This document shows, one piece after another, positions 13,825 to 21,498 of a stretch of 23,577 nt of DNA (within the stretch, counting starts at the first letter, position 1; the number at the start of each line of letters is the position of its first letter). The DNA comes from Bacteroides sp. CAG:530 (GTDB taxonomy: Bacteria; Bacteroidota; Bacteroidia; Bacteroidales; Bacteroidaceae). A program made the position numbers and the translations under genes. Under the pieces are notes generated by a model. The model did no database searches and was not told the DNA's origin. It worked only from the letters and a program-made list of their open reading frames with translations. The DNA is taken from positions 1 to 23,577 of the forward strand of contig FR881171.1 of the NCBI GenBank assembly GCA_000434735.1, in the 5' to 3' direction.

Positions 13825-16359
13825 ATGGAATATTCATTTTCTAGGAAAGTGTCTTTAGTCATTCAATACAGCAAAGAGGAAGCCGAGAAGCTACACAATC
13901 CGTGTATCAGCCCAGAGCATTTGGTGTTAGGGATGATAAAAGACAAAGACAACAAGGCTGTTTACGCACTTGAAAGTCTATACGTCGACATTTATCAAGT
14001 GCAACAAACCTTGTCTGAACTGCTGCACGACAAAGCCGAAGAAACCCAAGCTAGAGTATTCGGAGTGGTATTCGATGAAGCTGGCACTAACGCCTTAAAA
14101 GGCAGTGTATGGGAGTCAATAAGATTAAACAGTTCAGAAATTAACGTAGAACATTTATTATTAGCTATCATGAGACAAAAAGAGAACAAGGTCACGCAGA
14201 TTATCAACTCGTACGATGTGACTTACCAAGATATAGCCGACAAGCTGAAAGAAGCCAACCAACCCAAGCCGTCGGCAGGATTTGATTTCGATGAAGAAGA
14301 CGATGATGAAGGCATACAGAGACAGCCTTTGTTCAACTCTGGTTCTGAAAAGAAAGAAGCTGTAGGTCAGAAAGAAACAAACGATACTAAAGAAGAAACT
14401 CCGTTTCTTGACCAATACGGAACAGACCTTACCAAGCTTGCCGCAGAAGATAAGCTTGACTCTGTTATCGGAAGAGAAAAAGAGATAGACCGCATCTGCC
14501 AGATTCTGAGCCGGCGCAAAAAGAACAACCCTATTCTTGTAGGAGATCCGGGAGTTGGAAAGACCGCCATCGTAGAAGGTCTCGCCATCAGAATCAATAA
14601 AGGAAACGTACATTATAATTTACGTGATAAACGTATCGTTTCTTTAGAGATGGGAACACTTGTAGCAGGCACCAAATACCGCGGTGAGTTCGAGAATAGA
14701 ATCATGGGAGTACTGAAAGAACTATCACGAAATCGCAACATTATTTTGTTTATAGACGAGATTCATAATATCGTTGGAGCCGGCTCAGCTTCGGGCACTA
14801 TGGATGCCGCAAACCTGCTAAAACCAGCGTTGGCCAACGGCAGTTTGCAGTGTATAGGTGCTACTACGCAAGATGAGTATCGCCAGTATTTCGAAAAAGA
14901 CGGAGCACTAGACCGCCGTTTCCAGAAGGTAACAGTAGAGCAGCCTTCCGAAGACGAGACTCTGCAGATACTAAGAAATATAAAAGACAAATATGAGGAG
15001 CATCATCGTGTACGTTATACAGATAAAGCGCTTGAAGCGTGTGTCAAATTGACAGCCAGATACATTCCAGACCGTTTCTTTCCAGATAAAGCCATCGACG
15101 CGTTAGACGAAGCAGGCTCTCGTGCACATATGAAAAGCATTGTGGTTCCTGCCGAAATTCAGGAACAAGAGCACGAAATAGAAGGAATACGTAAGCTGAA
15201 AATGCAAGCTGTAACTCGTCAGGACTATGAATTGGCGGGCAACTTGCGTAATCAGGAGTGCGAGATGAATGATAAGTTAGAAAAACTGAAACAGTCATGG
15301 CTCGAAAAAGAAAAAGAATCGCATGCCGATATTGACGAGGCGCAGATAGCGGAGGTGGTTTCCATGATGAGCGGTGTGCCTTCACAGCGAGTAAGCAGCA
15401 CGGAGAGCAGTCAGCTGAAAGAAATAGGCAACAAGCTGAAAGCTAAAATCATAGCTCAGGATAAGGCAATCGATACAATAGCGCACGCCATACAGCGCAA
15501 CAGATTAGGATTGAAAGACCCTAACCGCCCTATCGGCTCGTTCTTGTTCCTCGGTCCTACCGGAGTTGGTAAGACATATCTTGCCAAGCAGCTCGCCTTG
15601 CAGTTCTTCGGACGTGAAGAGGCGCTTATCCGTCTCGACATGAGTGAGTATAGCGAGAAATACACCGCTTCTCGTCTTATTGGTTCGGCTCCTGGATATG
15701 TGGGCTACGATGAAGGTGGTGAGTTGGTAGAAAAAGTAAGACGCAATCCGTATAGTGTCATATTGTTCGATGAGATAGAGAAAGCCGATTCAAGCATCTA
15801 TAATATGCTGCTTCAGGTGTTGGATGAAGGACGACTCACCGCTTCTAACGGAAAGACGGCCAACTTTAAGAATACAGTGATTATTCTTACGTCGAATGTG
15901 GGAAGCCGCCAGCTGAAAGACTTCAGAAACAGCATCGGTTTTGCTTCACGTCAAGCATCGGCAGAGTCAGAGAACGCTCATTCCAGAGACATCATACAGA
16001 AGGCGTTGAACAAAACTTTCGCTCCTGAATTCCTTAATCGTCTGGATGAAATCATCACGTTTAATCAGCTGGACCAGAGTGCTATCGAACAAATAGCGCA
16101 GTTAGAGATAGACCGATTGGCGCAGCGTATTAAGGAAAGCGGATTCACCATGCAGACAGATGCCGATGTGGTAAAACATATAGCTACCCAAGGATATGAT
16201 ATGCAATACGGAGCACGTCCGTTACGCAGAGCCATACAGAGCAAGATAGAAGATAAGCTTGTAGACCTTATCATAGAGCAGTCGCTCCAGCCGGGATGTA
16301 CTATATATATAGGTATGTCAGCTGATGGAAAAGACACCGAGTTAAGCGTGAAAGCATAA
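13825..16359 (+). CDS. clpC: ClpC-type AAA+ unfoldase, Clp protease ATP-binding subunit
   Basis: Hexameric Hsp100 unfoldase that feeds proteins to ClpP; cytoplasmic. The 844 residues run as follows: a Clp_N double repeat (about 1-145) and a charged linker (about 150-200). AAA-1 has Walker A GDPGVGKT (240-247) and Walker B FIDE (to 312). The UVR-type middle motif RQDYELAGNLRNQE lies near 465-478. AAA-2 has Walker A GPTGVGKT (577-584), the GYVG pore loop and FDE (to 650). An IGF tripeptide (704-706) in the right place for docking ClpP, plus the short middle domain, favour ClpC over ClpB. I start at 13825 because MEYSFSRKVS matches the usual N-terminus; the 30 in-frame codons upstream are unlike the family and cover the palindrome. 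htpG follows 108 bp downstream. Confidence 0.96.
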   Translation: MEYSFSRKVSLVIQYSKEEAEKLHNPCISPEHLVLGMIKDKDNKAVYALESLYVDIYQVQQTLSELLHDKAEETQARVFGVVFDEAGTNALKGSVWESIRLNSSEINVEHLLLAIMRQKENKVTQIINSYDVTYQDIADKLKEANQPKPSAGFDFDEEDDDEGIQRQPLFNSGSEKKEAVGQKETNDTKEETPFLDQYGTDLTKLAAEDKLDSVIGREKEIDRICQILSRRKKNNPILVGDPGVGKTAIVEGLAIRINKGNVHYNLRDKRIVSLEMGTLVAGTKYRGEFENRIMGVLKELSRNRNIILFIDEIHNIVGAGSASGTMDAANLLKPALANGSLQCIGATTQDEYRQYFEKDGALDRRFQKVTVEQPSEDETLQILRNIKDKYEEHHRVRYTDKALEACVKLTARYIPDRFFPDKAIDALDEAGSRAHMKSIVVPAEIQEQEHEIEGIRKLKMQAVTRQDYELAGNLRNQECEMNDKLEKLKQSWLEKEKESHADIDEAQIAEVVSMMSGVPSQRVSSTESSQLKEIGNKLKAKIIAQDKAIDTIAHAIQRNRLGLKDPNRPIGSFLFLGPTGVGKTYLAKQLALQFFGREEALIRLDMSEYSEKYTASRLIGSAPGYVGYDEGGELVEKVRRNPYSVILFDEIEKADSSIYNMLLQVLDEGRLTASNGKTANFKNTVIILTSNVGSRQLKDFRNSIGFASRQASAESENAHSRDIIQKALNKTFAPEFLNRLDEIITFNQLDQSAIEQIAQLEIDRLAQRIKESGFTMQTDADVVKHIATQGYDMQYGARPLRRAIQSKIEDKLVDLIIEQSLQPGCTIYIGMSADGKDTELSVKA

Positions 16360-16467
16360 AATTTAAAGACATACCAATCTGACAAAATGTCTGTTTATGC
16401 TCGATGGCATCGGGTTTGTATGAGGTGAGACAAATCAAAATATTACGAATTAAATAAAAACAAAGAT

Positions 16468-18519
16468 ATGCAGAAAGGTAACATTGGGGTTACTACCGAG
16501 AACATATTCCCCATCATTAAAAAGTTCTTATATAGCGATCATGAGATATTCCTCCGCGAATTGGTTTCGAATGCAGTAGATGCAACTCAGAAGTTGAAAA
16601 CATTGGCTGCAAAGAGCGATTTCAAGGGCGAATTGGGCGATTTGACTGTCCGTGTAAAAGCTGATAAGGAAAACGGTACCATCACTATCTCTGATAGAGG
16701 TATCGGTCTTACCGCCGAGGAAATTGATAAATACATCAACCAGATAGCATTTTCTGGGGCAAACGACTTCTTGGCTAAATATAAAGAAGATGCTAACGCC
16801 ATTATCGGTCACTTCGGATTAGGTTTCTATTCTGCTTTCATGGTTTCTAAGAAAGTAGAAATCATTACCCGTTCTTATCGCGAAGGTGCTCAGGCTGTAA
16901 AATGGACTTGCGATGGTAGTCCTGAGTTTACTTTAGAGGATACAGAAAAGGCCGACCGTGGTACAGACATCGTACTTTATATCGATGACGACTGCAAGGA
17001 ATTCCTCGAAGACGCTAAGATTCAGGCATTGCTCACCAAGTATTGTCGCTTCTTGCCCGTTTCTATCGCTTTCGGAAAGAAAAAAGAATGGAAAGACGGT
17101 AAGCAGGTTGAAACTGAAGAAGATAATCTTATTAACGACACTTGTCCTATCTGGACTAAACAGCCCAGCGAACTGAAAGATGAAGATTACAAGAACTTCT
17201 ACCGTGCGCTCTACCCTATGTCGGACGAACCTTTGTTCTGGATTCATCTGAACGTAGACTATCCGTTCAACTTGACCGGGGTGCTTTATTTCCCTAAAAT
17301 AAAGAGCAACATCGACTTGCAGAAGAACAAGATTCAGTTGTACTGCAATCAGGTTTATGTAACAGACTCTGTAGAAGGTATCGTCCCCGACTTCTTGACA
17401 TTGCTTCATGGCGTAATAGACTCGCCGGATATCCCTCTTAACGTATCGCGTTCTTATCTGCAGAGCGACTCTAACGTAAAGAAGATATCTACTTATATCA
17501 CCAAGAAGGTAGCCGACCGTCTTCAGTCAATCTTCAAGAACGACCGTAAGGAATTCGAAAGCAAGTGGGATGATTTGAAGTTGTTCATCAACTACGGAAT
17601 GCTTACACAAGACGATTTCTACGCAAAAGCTGAGAAGTTCGCCCTGCTGAAGGATACAGATAGCCACTACTATACTTTCGAAGAGTACAATACGCTTATC
17701 AAGGACAACCAGACAGATAAGGACGGCAACTTGATATACTTGTACGCCAACAATACAGACGAGCAGTACACTTACATTGCAGCCGCTAAAGATAAAGGCT
17801 ACAATGTATTGCTGATGGACGGACAGCTCGACGTTCCTATGATTAACAAATTGGAGCAGAAGTTAGAAAAGAGCCGCTTTACACGTGTAGACAGCGATGT
17901 AATAGATCGTTTGATTGTGAAAGATGAGCAGAAAGGCGAAAAGCTTCCGCAAGATAAGCAGGAAATACTTTCTACAGTATTCAACGGACAGTTGCCTAAG
18001 CTTAACAAGACCGAGTTCCACGTAGAAGTAGAACCTCTGGGCGAAACCGCAGCTCCTGTTATCATCACTCAGAGCGAATATATGCGTCGTATGAAAGATA
18101 TGGCAAGCATACAGCCAGGAATGAGCTTCTATGGCGAAATGCCCGACATGTTCAGCATGGTACTCAACAGCGACCATAAGTTGGTTAAGCAGGTACTCGA
18201 TGACGCTGAAAGCGCATGCGCCGAAAAACTTGTTCCGGTAGAATCAGAAATCGCAATGCTGAAGTTGCGCGAAACTGAACTCCACAAGGCTCATGAAGGC
18301 AAGAAGGACGAAGAAATTCCGACAACCGAAAAAGACGAGCTGAAAGACGTAGAACAGAAGCTGACCGAACAGAAGCAGCAGAAAGACGCCATCGTAAACA
18401 GCTATGCAGCAAACAACAAGATTGTGCATCAGCTTATCGACTTGGCTCTGCTTCAGAACAATATGCTGAAAGGTGAAGCTCTTAACAACTTCGTAAAACG
18501 AAGCGTAGAGCTGATTTGA
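16468..18519 (+). CDS. htpG: Molecular chaperone HtpG (Hsp90)
   Basis: Bacterial Hsp90, an ATP-dependent dimeric cytoplasmic chaperone. The N-terminal GHKL ATPase has Glu31 and Asn35 in RELVSNAVDAT, Asp76 in SDRGIG and the glycine-rich lid GHFGLGFYSAF (114-124). The middle domain carries the conserved LNVSRSYLQSD with its ATP-contacting Arg near 326. The C-terminal dimerisation domain is extended: before it lies a charged, predicted coiled stretch (about 590-645, ELHKAHEGKKDEEIP onwards, rich in Lys, Glu and Gln). At 683 residues it is longer than the E. coli protein (about 620), as I recall for Bacteroidetes. The 108-bp gap to clpC shows no good TAnnTTTG element, so it may be read with clpC or from a promoter I do not recognise. 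A very long hairpin terminates it. Confidence 0.98.
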   Translation: MQKGNIGVTTENIFPIIKKFLYSDHEIFLRELVSNAVDATQKLKTLAAKSDFKGELGDLTVRVKADKENGTITISDRGIGLTAEEIDKYINQIAFSGANDFLAKYKEDANAIIGHFGLGFYSAFMVSKKVEIITRSYREGAQAVKWTCDGSPEFTLEDTEKADRGTDIVLYIDDDCKEFLEDAKIQALLTKYCRFLPVSIAFGKKKEWKDGKQVETEEDNLINDTCPIWTKQPSELKDEDYKNFYRALYPMSDEPLFWIHLNVDYPFNLTGVLYFPKIKSNIDLQKNKIQLYCNQVYVTDSVEGIVPDFLTLLHGVIDSPDIPLNVSRSYLQSDSNVKKISTYITKKVADRLQSIFKNDRKEFESKWDDLKLFINYGMLTQDDFYAKAEKFALLKDTDSHYYTFEEYNTLIKDNQTDKDGNLIYLYANNTDEQYTYIAAAKDKGYNVLLMDGQLDVPMINKLEQKLEKSRFTRVDSDVIDRLIVKDEQKGEKLPQDKQEILSTVFNGQLPKLNKTEFHVEVEPLGETAAPVIITQSEYMRRMKDMASIQPGMSFYGEMPDMFSMVLNSDHKLVKQVLDDAESACAEKLVPVESEIAMLKLRETELHKAHEGKKDEEIPTTEKDELKDVEQKLTEQKQQKDAIVNSYAANNKIVHQLIDLALLQNNMLKGEALNNFVKRSVELI

Positions 18520-18529
18520 TTCCTTTAAA

Positions 18530-18593
18530 TTAAGGGTAAATAAAAAAGGCTGTCTCAATTAATTTTGAGATGGCCTTTTTTATTTGCCCTTAA
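18530..18593 (+). terminator. 28-bp-stem terminator after htpG
   Basis: Arms 18530-18557 and 18566-18593 pair over all 28 positions in plus-strand RNA. Three pairs are G-U wobbles, and the loop is 8 nt (ATTAATTT). The lower stem contains an A-run and a T-run of six flanking the inner GGC/GCC stem, so an ordinary intrinsic terminator is nested inside a larger palindrome. It begins 11 bp after the htpG stop. The A/T-runs could also allow termination from the other side. Confidence 0.88.
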
Positions 18594-18692
18594 CGCTTAT
18601 AGCATCTCATTGAAGATGGTACAGAATTACCACAATACAATACTACACCGCGTGAAATTTCATTGTCAATAGATAAAAAATATAAAAATCAT

Positions 18693-18711
18693 AAGCTTTC
18701 TATCAAAGCTT
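18693..18711 (+). promoter_or_regulatory. Operator-like palindrome upstream of the uxu operon
   Basis: AAGCTTT (18693-18699) and AAAGCTT (18705-18711) form a perfect 7-bp inverted repeat around CTATC. The centre lies about 23 bp upstream of the -7 element, overlapping the -33 region, which is a typical site for a repressor or activator. No regulator gene is adjacent. Confidence 0.45.
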
Positions 18712-18724
18712 TGACAAAAGGTAT

Positions 18725-18732
18725 TATCTTTG
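18725..18732 (+). promoter_or_regulatory. -7 element of the uxu operon
   Basis: TATCTTTG is an exact match to TAnnTTTG, 45 bp before the ATG at 18778. The -33 region is taken up by the palindrome at 18693-18711, with no clear TTTG at the usual 19-21 bp spacing. This would suit a regulated, activator-dependent promoter. Confidence 0.55.
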
Positions 18733-18777
18733 GTGACCTTTTTTTACAGAAAAATACACTAAACAAAAATAATTTAT

Positions 18778-19596
18778 ATGAAAAACTTGTTTGATATTAA
18801 AGACAACGTTACCGTGATAACGGGTGGAACCGGTATCTTAGGTAGAACAATTGCTAAGTACCTTGCGTGCAATGGCGCAAAGGTTATAATACTTGGCCGA
18901 AAAGTAGAAGTAGGACAACAAATTGTTTCCGATGTTGAGTCCGCTTCTCCCCAAGGTACTATAGAGTTCATGGCTACAGATGTTCTCAACAAAGAAATTG
19001 TAGAAAAAAATTGCGCTGATATACTTGCTAAATACGGACGTATTGACACACTTCTCAATGCTGCAGGTGGAAATATGCCTGGAGCTACAATAACTCCCGA
19101 TCAGAATATTTTCGACATGCAGGTAAATCAGTTCGACACAGTGTTATCCCTCAATCTTACAGGAACGTTAATACCTACGCAAGTTTTTCTAAAGCCGATG
19201 GCCGCTCAAGGAAAAGGCTCTATAATCAACTTCTCGTCTATGGCAGCATTCCGCCCGCTGACACGTGTTTGCGGTTATGCTTCGGCTAAAGCCGGCATTT
19301 CAAACCTCACGGCATTCATGGCTACTGAATGCGCAAAGAAATTCGGCGAAGGAATTAGAGTGAATGCCATCGCTCCCGGCTTCTTCATTACAGAACAAAA
19401 CAGAGCTTTGCTGACCAATCCAGACGGAACTTATACACAACGAGGTCAGGATGTAATTCGTCAGACACCGTTCGGACGTATGGGAAAAGCCGAAGAACTT
19501 TGTGGCACAATACATTATTTAATGTCGGATGCCGCTTCATTTGTTACAGGAACCGTAGCTGTAGTTGACGGTGGATTCAATGTATTTGCAATGTAA
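18778..19596 (+). CDS. SDR-type D-fructuronate reductase / mannonate oxidoreductase
   Basis: A 272-residue classical short-chain dehydrogenase. It has the dinucleotide motif TGGTGILG (15-22), NAAGG (94-98), the active-site Ser near 153-154, and Tyr167/Lys171 in YASAK. The C-terminal stretch VTGTVAVVDGGFNVFAM is typical of SDRs. It is followed after 12 bp by uxuA. In that context it most likely interconverts D-fructuronate and D-mannonate with NAD(H), taking the place of the unrelated long-chain UxuB of E. coli. The substrate is inferred from the neighbour and from my knowledge that Bacteroidetes uxu loci carry an SDR of this kind; the sequence alone says only SDR oxidoreductase. It has a -7 element and an operator-like palindrome upstream. 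Confidence 0.88.
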   Translation: MKNLFDIKDNVTVITGGTGILGRTIAKYLACNGAKVIILGRKVEVGQQIVSDVESASPQGTIEFMATDVLNKEIVEKNCADILAKYGRIDTLLNAAGGNMPGATITPDQNIFDMQVNQFDTVLSLNLTGTLIPTQVFLKPMAAQGKGSIINFSSMAAFRPLTRVCGYASAKAGISNLTAFMATECAKKFGEGIRVNAIAPGFFITEQNRALLTNPDGTYTQRGQDVIRQTPFGRMGKAEELCGTIHYLMSDAASFVTGTVAVVDGGFNVFAM

Positions 19597-19608
19597 AATA
19601 ATATAACT

Positions 19609-20772
19609 ATGGAGAAAACTTGGAGATGGTTCGGTAGAAAAGACCCAATAACACTTGATATGCTGAGACAAATAGGTGTAGAAGGTATAGTAACAGCACT
19701 TCATAACATCCCTCTTGGCGAGGTATGGCCACGCGAAGAAATCCGCAGTCTGCGCCAAGAAATAGAACGCCACGGAATGAGATGGAGCGTGGTAGAGTCA
19801 CTGCCTGTAACAGAAACCATCAAGTATGCCGGAAAAGACCGCGACGAACAGATTGAAATATATAAGCAGTCAATGCGTAACCTTGCTGCCGAAGGTGTCA
19901 AGACTATCTGCTACAACTTTATGCCTATACTTGACTGGGCAAGAACAGACCTTGAATATCCTAACCCCGACGGTACATCTAACCTCTACTTTAACCGTGC
20001 AGAGTTTGCATATTTCGATATTCATATATTGAAAAGAGAAAACGCGGAAAAAGACTGGACCGACTCTGACCTTGCCCGTGTTGAAGAGTTGAAAAGTAAG
20101 ATGACACCCGAAGGAGAAAAACGACTCATAGAGAATATTATCATTAAGACTCAGGGATTTGTGAGCGGTAATTTCTCAGAGTCCGATTACGCTCCGGTAG
20201 AAAAATTCCGCAGCATGCTTAAGCTTTACGAGGGCATAGACAAAAATCAGCTAAGAGAGAACATGAAATATTTCTTAGAAGCTATTATGCCCGTGTGCGA
20301 AGAAACGGATATAAAGATGTGTGTTCATCCCGATGACCCACCCATGCCGGTTTTCGGTCTGCCACGTATAGTAACTTGCGAAGAAGATATCGCATGGTTC
20401 CTCAATGCAGTACCAAATTGGCATAACGGTTTGACTTTCTGCGCAGGCTCGCTTTCTGCGGGAGCACATAATGATGTGGTAAAACTTGCAGAGAAATTTG
20501 CCGACCGCACACACTTTGCGCATATACGTATCTGCTGTGTAGAGCCTAACGGAAACTTCAAAGAATCATCTCACCTTGATCCGCGTCTGATAAAAATCGT
20601 TCGTACTTTTGAAGAAAAGAATCCTTCAATACCAATGCGTGTAGACCATGCTCCACTTATGCTGGGAGATGAAAAGATGGGATACAATCCTGGATATTCC
20701 TTCCACGGACGCATGTTGGCTCTTGGAATGGTTTCTGGCATAATGGCCACCATAGACACTCTTAAATACTAA
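19609..20772 (+). CDS. uxuA: Mannonate dehydratase
   Basis: Dehydrates D-mannonate to 2-keto-3-deoxy-D-gluconate in hexuronate catabolism; a cytoplasmic TIM-barrel enzyme. The 387 residues open with the family motif MEKTWRWFGRKDPITL. Conserved metal or substrate residues are visible: His240 and Asp242-Asp243 in CVHPDDPP, Cys278 in TFCAGSLSAG, His305 in HFAHIR and Asp346-His347 in RVDHAPLM. Length is normal (about 390). It is second in a two-gene operon, 12 bp after the SDR, and closed by a strong terminator. The downstream KDG kinase and aldolase and the uronate isomerase are not in the window, so they must be elsewhere. Confidence 0.97.
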   Translation: MEKTWRWFGRKDPITLDMLRQIGVEGIVTALHNIPLGEVWPREEIRSLRQEIERHGMRWSVVESLPVTETIKYAGKDRDEQIEIYKQSMRNLAAEGVKTICYNFMPILDWARTDLEYPNPDGTSNLYFNRAEFAYFDIHILKRENAEKDWTDSDLARVEELKSKMTPEGEKRLIENIIIKTQGFVSGNFSESDYAPVEKFRSMLKLYEGIDKNQLRENMKYFLEAIMPVCEETDIKMCVHPDDPPMPVFGLPRIVTCEEDIAWFLNAVPNWHNGLTFCAGSLSAGAHNDVVKLAEKFADRTHFAHIRICCVEPNGNFKESSHLDPRLIKIVRTFEEKNPSIPMRVDHAPLMLGDEKMGYNPGYSFHGRMLALGMVSGIMATIDTLKY

Positions 20773-20775
20773 CAT

Positions 20776-20853
20776 AAAGCGCCCTGAATGGCAATGACAT
20801 CATTAGTGGCATAGGCTACTATCGTTGCCGTTCAGGGTGCTTTTCTTTTTTTA
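20776..20853 (+). terminator. Terminator of the uxu operon
   Basis: Arms 20776-20794 and 20825-20843 pair over 19 bp in plus-strand RNA, two of the pairs being G-U wobbles. The 30-nt loop can fold a further short stem. A T-rich tract follows (20841-20853). The stem starts 4 bp after the uxuA stop codon. Confidence 0.9.
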
Positions 20854-21002
20854 CGCTGCTGCATCTTAAAGCGTCTCCCCTTTTTACATGTCATTTAGTT
20901 TTACTGGATCAGAAAAATTGCCTATCGCTTGAAAATACGCTTTTACATCTCCAATCATTCAAAAAAAACGGCTCCACAGCACCTTCTGAGTGGGTTGAAA
21001 AA

Positions 21003-21107
21003 ACATTGCGGTGAAATAAAAAAAGAATTCGAAAGAACAATCTGCAATATGCGAATGGTCAGGTGAAAGATTGCGATGTTTTTTTAGTTACTCGCAATCT
21101 TTTTTTT
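21003..21107 (+). repeat. Dispersed intergenic repeat, copy B
   Basis: The core 21051-21107 aligns ungapped to 141-196, with GCGAATGGT, then ATTGCGATG, a T-run, CTCGCAAT and another T-run. ATTGCG (21070-21075) and CGCAAT (21093-21098) form a 6-bp hairpin stem. CATTGCGGTGAA upstream resembles the CATTGCGATGAA that precedes copy A. No terminal repeats or target duplications are obvious. Confidence 0.55.
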
Positions 21108-21143
21108 AGTCTTTTGTGACTTTAATTTGATGTATTAAAGTAT

Positions 21144-21151
21144 TACCTTTG
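21144..21151 (+). promoter_or_regulatory. -7 element of the small-protein/SDR cassette
   Basis: TACCTTTG matches TAnnTTTG exactly, about 92 bp before the ATG at 21244. TTTG lies only 14 bp upstream, closer than the usual 19-21 bp, so the -33 element is uncertain. The long leader leaves room for post-transcriptional control. Confidence 0.5.
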
Positions 21152-21243
21152 TATTTAACAACGTATTCTGCGCTATCAAGAAAAGACGCACGGATGCTTT
21201 TGTTACAGAAAAAATCATTGTTGAATATATAAAATTGAGAAAT

Positions 21244-21477
21244 ATGAAATCACTGTTAATCAAAGACACAACCATTTCAGAACGCGCACAGATTGTTCGC
21301 GAAGCATTAGGCGCAGAGAGCGACTGCGAGGGTATCGACCTCTCGGATATGTACGATGATTATATTTACGGTTTTAAGGAAATTGCGGAAATCAACCTAG
21401 AGTTCAGCGAAAAACATGCGGGGACTGTAGTCGCTGGTAAAATGAGCAGACCATCGGGATGTGGATTCAACAGATAA
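21244..21477 (+). CDS. 77-residue protein of unknown function
   Basis: A small soluble, acidic protein beginning MKSLLIKDTTISERAQIVRE. It has a DLSDMYDDYIYGFKEIAEIN middle (about 32-51) and a C-terminal SGCGFNR. It has two cysteines, Cys28 and Cys73, the latter in a glycine-flanked tail; no signal peptide or TM segment. I start at ATG 21244 rather than the in-frame TTG at 21235. The next gene, an extended SDR, begins 21 bp downstream on the same strand, so the pair is probably one operon. I have a vague recollection of similar short proteins starting with the KDTT pattern in gut anaerobes, but cannot name a family. A peptide substrate, a carrier or a regulatory subunit for the SDR are all possible. 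Confidence 0.75.
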   Translation: MKSLLIKDTTISERAQIVREALGAESDCEGIDLSDMYDDYIYGFKEIAEINLEFSEKHAGTVVAGKMSRPSGCGFNR

Positions 21478-21498
21478 GCCATAAAGACTGAAAATCTG

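Larger units (their letters stand above)
20773..21243. other. Intergenic region between uxuA and the small-protein gene
   Basis: No gene is visible. The region holds the uxuA terminator (20776-20853), an AT-rich stretch, the second copy of the dispersed repeat (about 21003-21107) and a -7 element (21144-21151). The leader of the next gene would be about 85 nt long. Confidence 0.6.

Noticed and set aside
16360..16467. CIRCE or other classic heat-shock element before htpG
   Set aside because: I looked for TTAGCACTC-N9-GAGTGCTAA and did not find it; only weak short inverted repeats are present.
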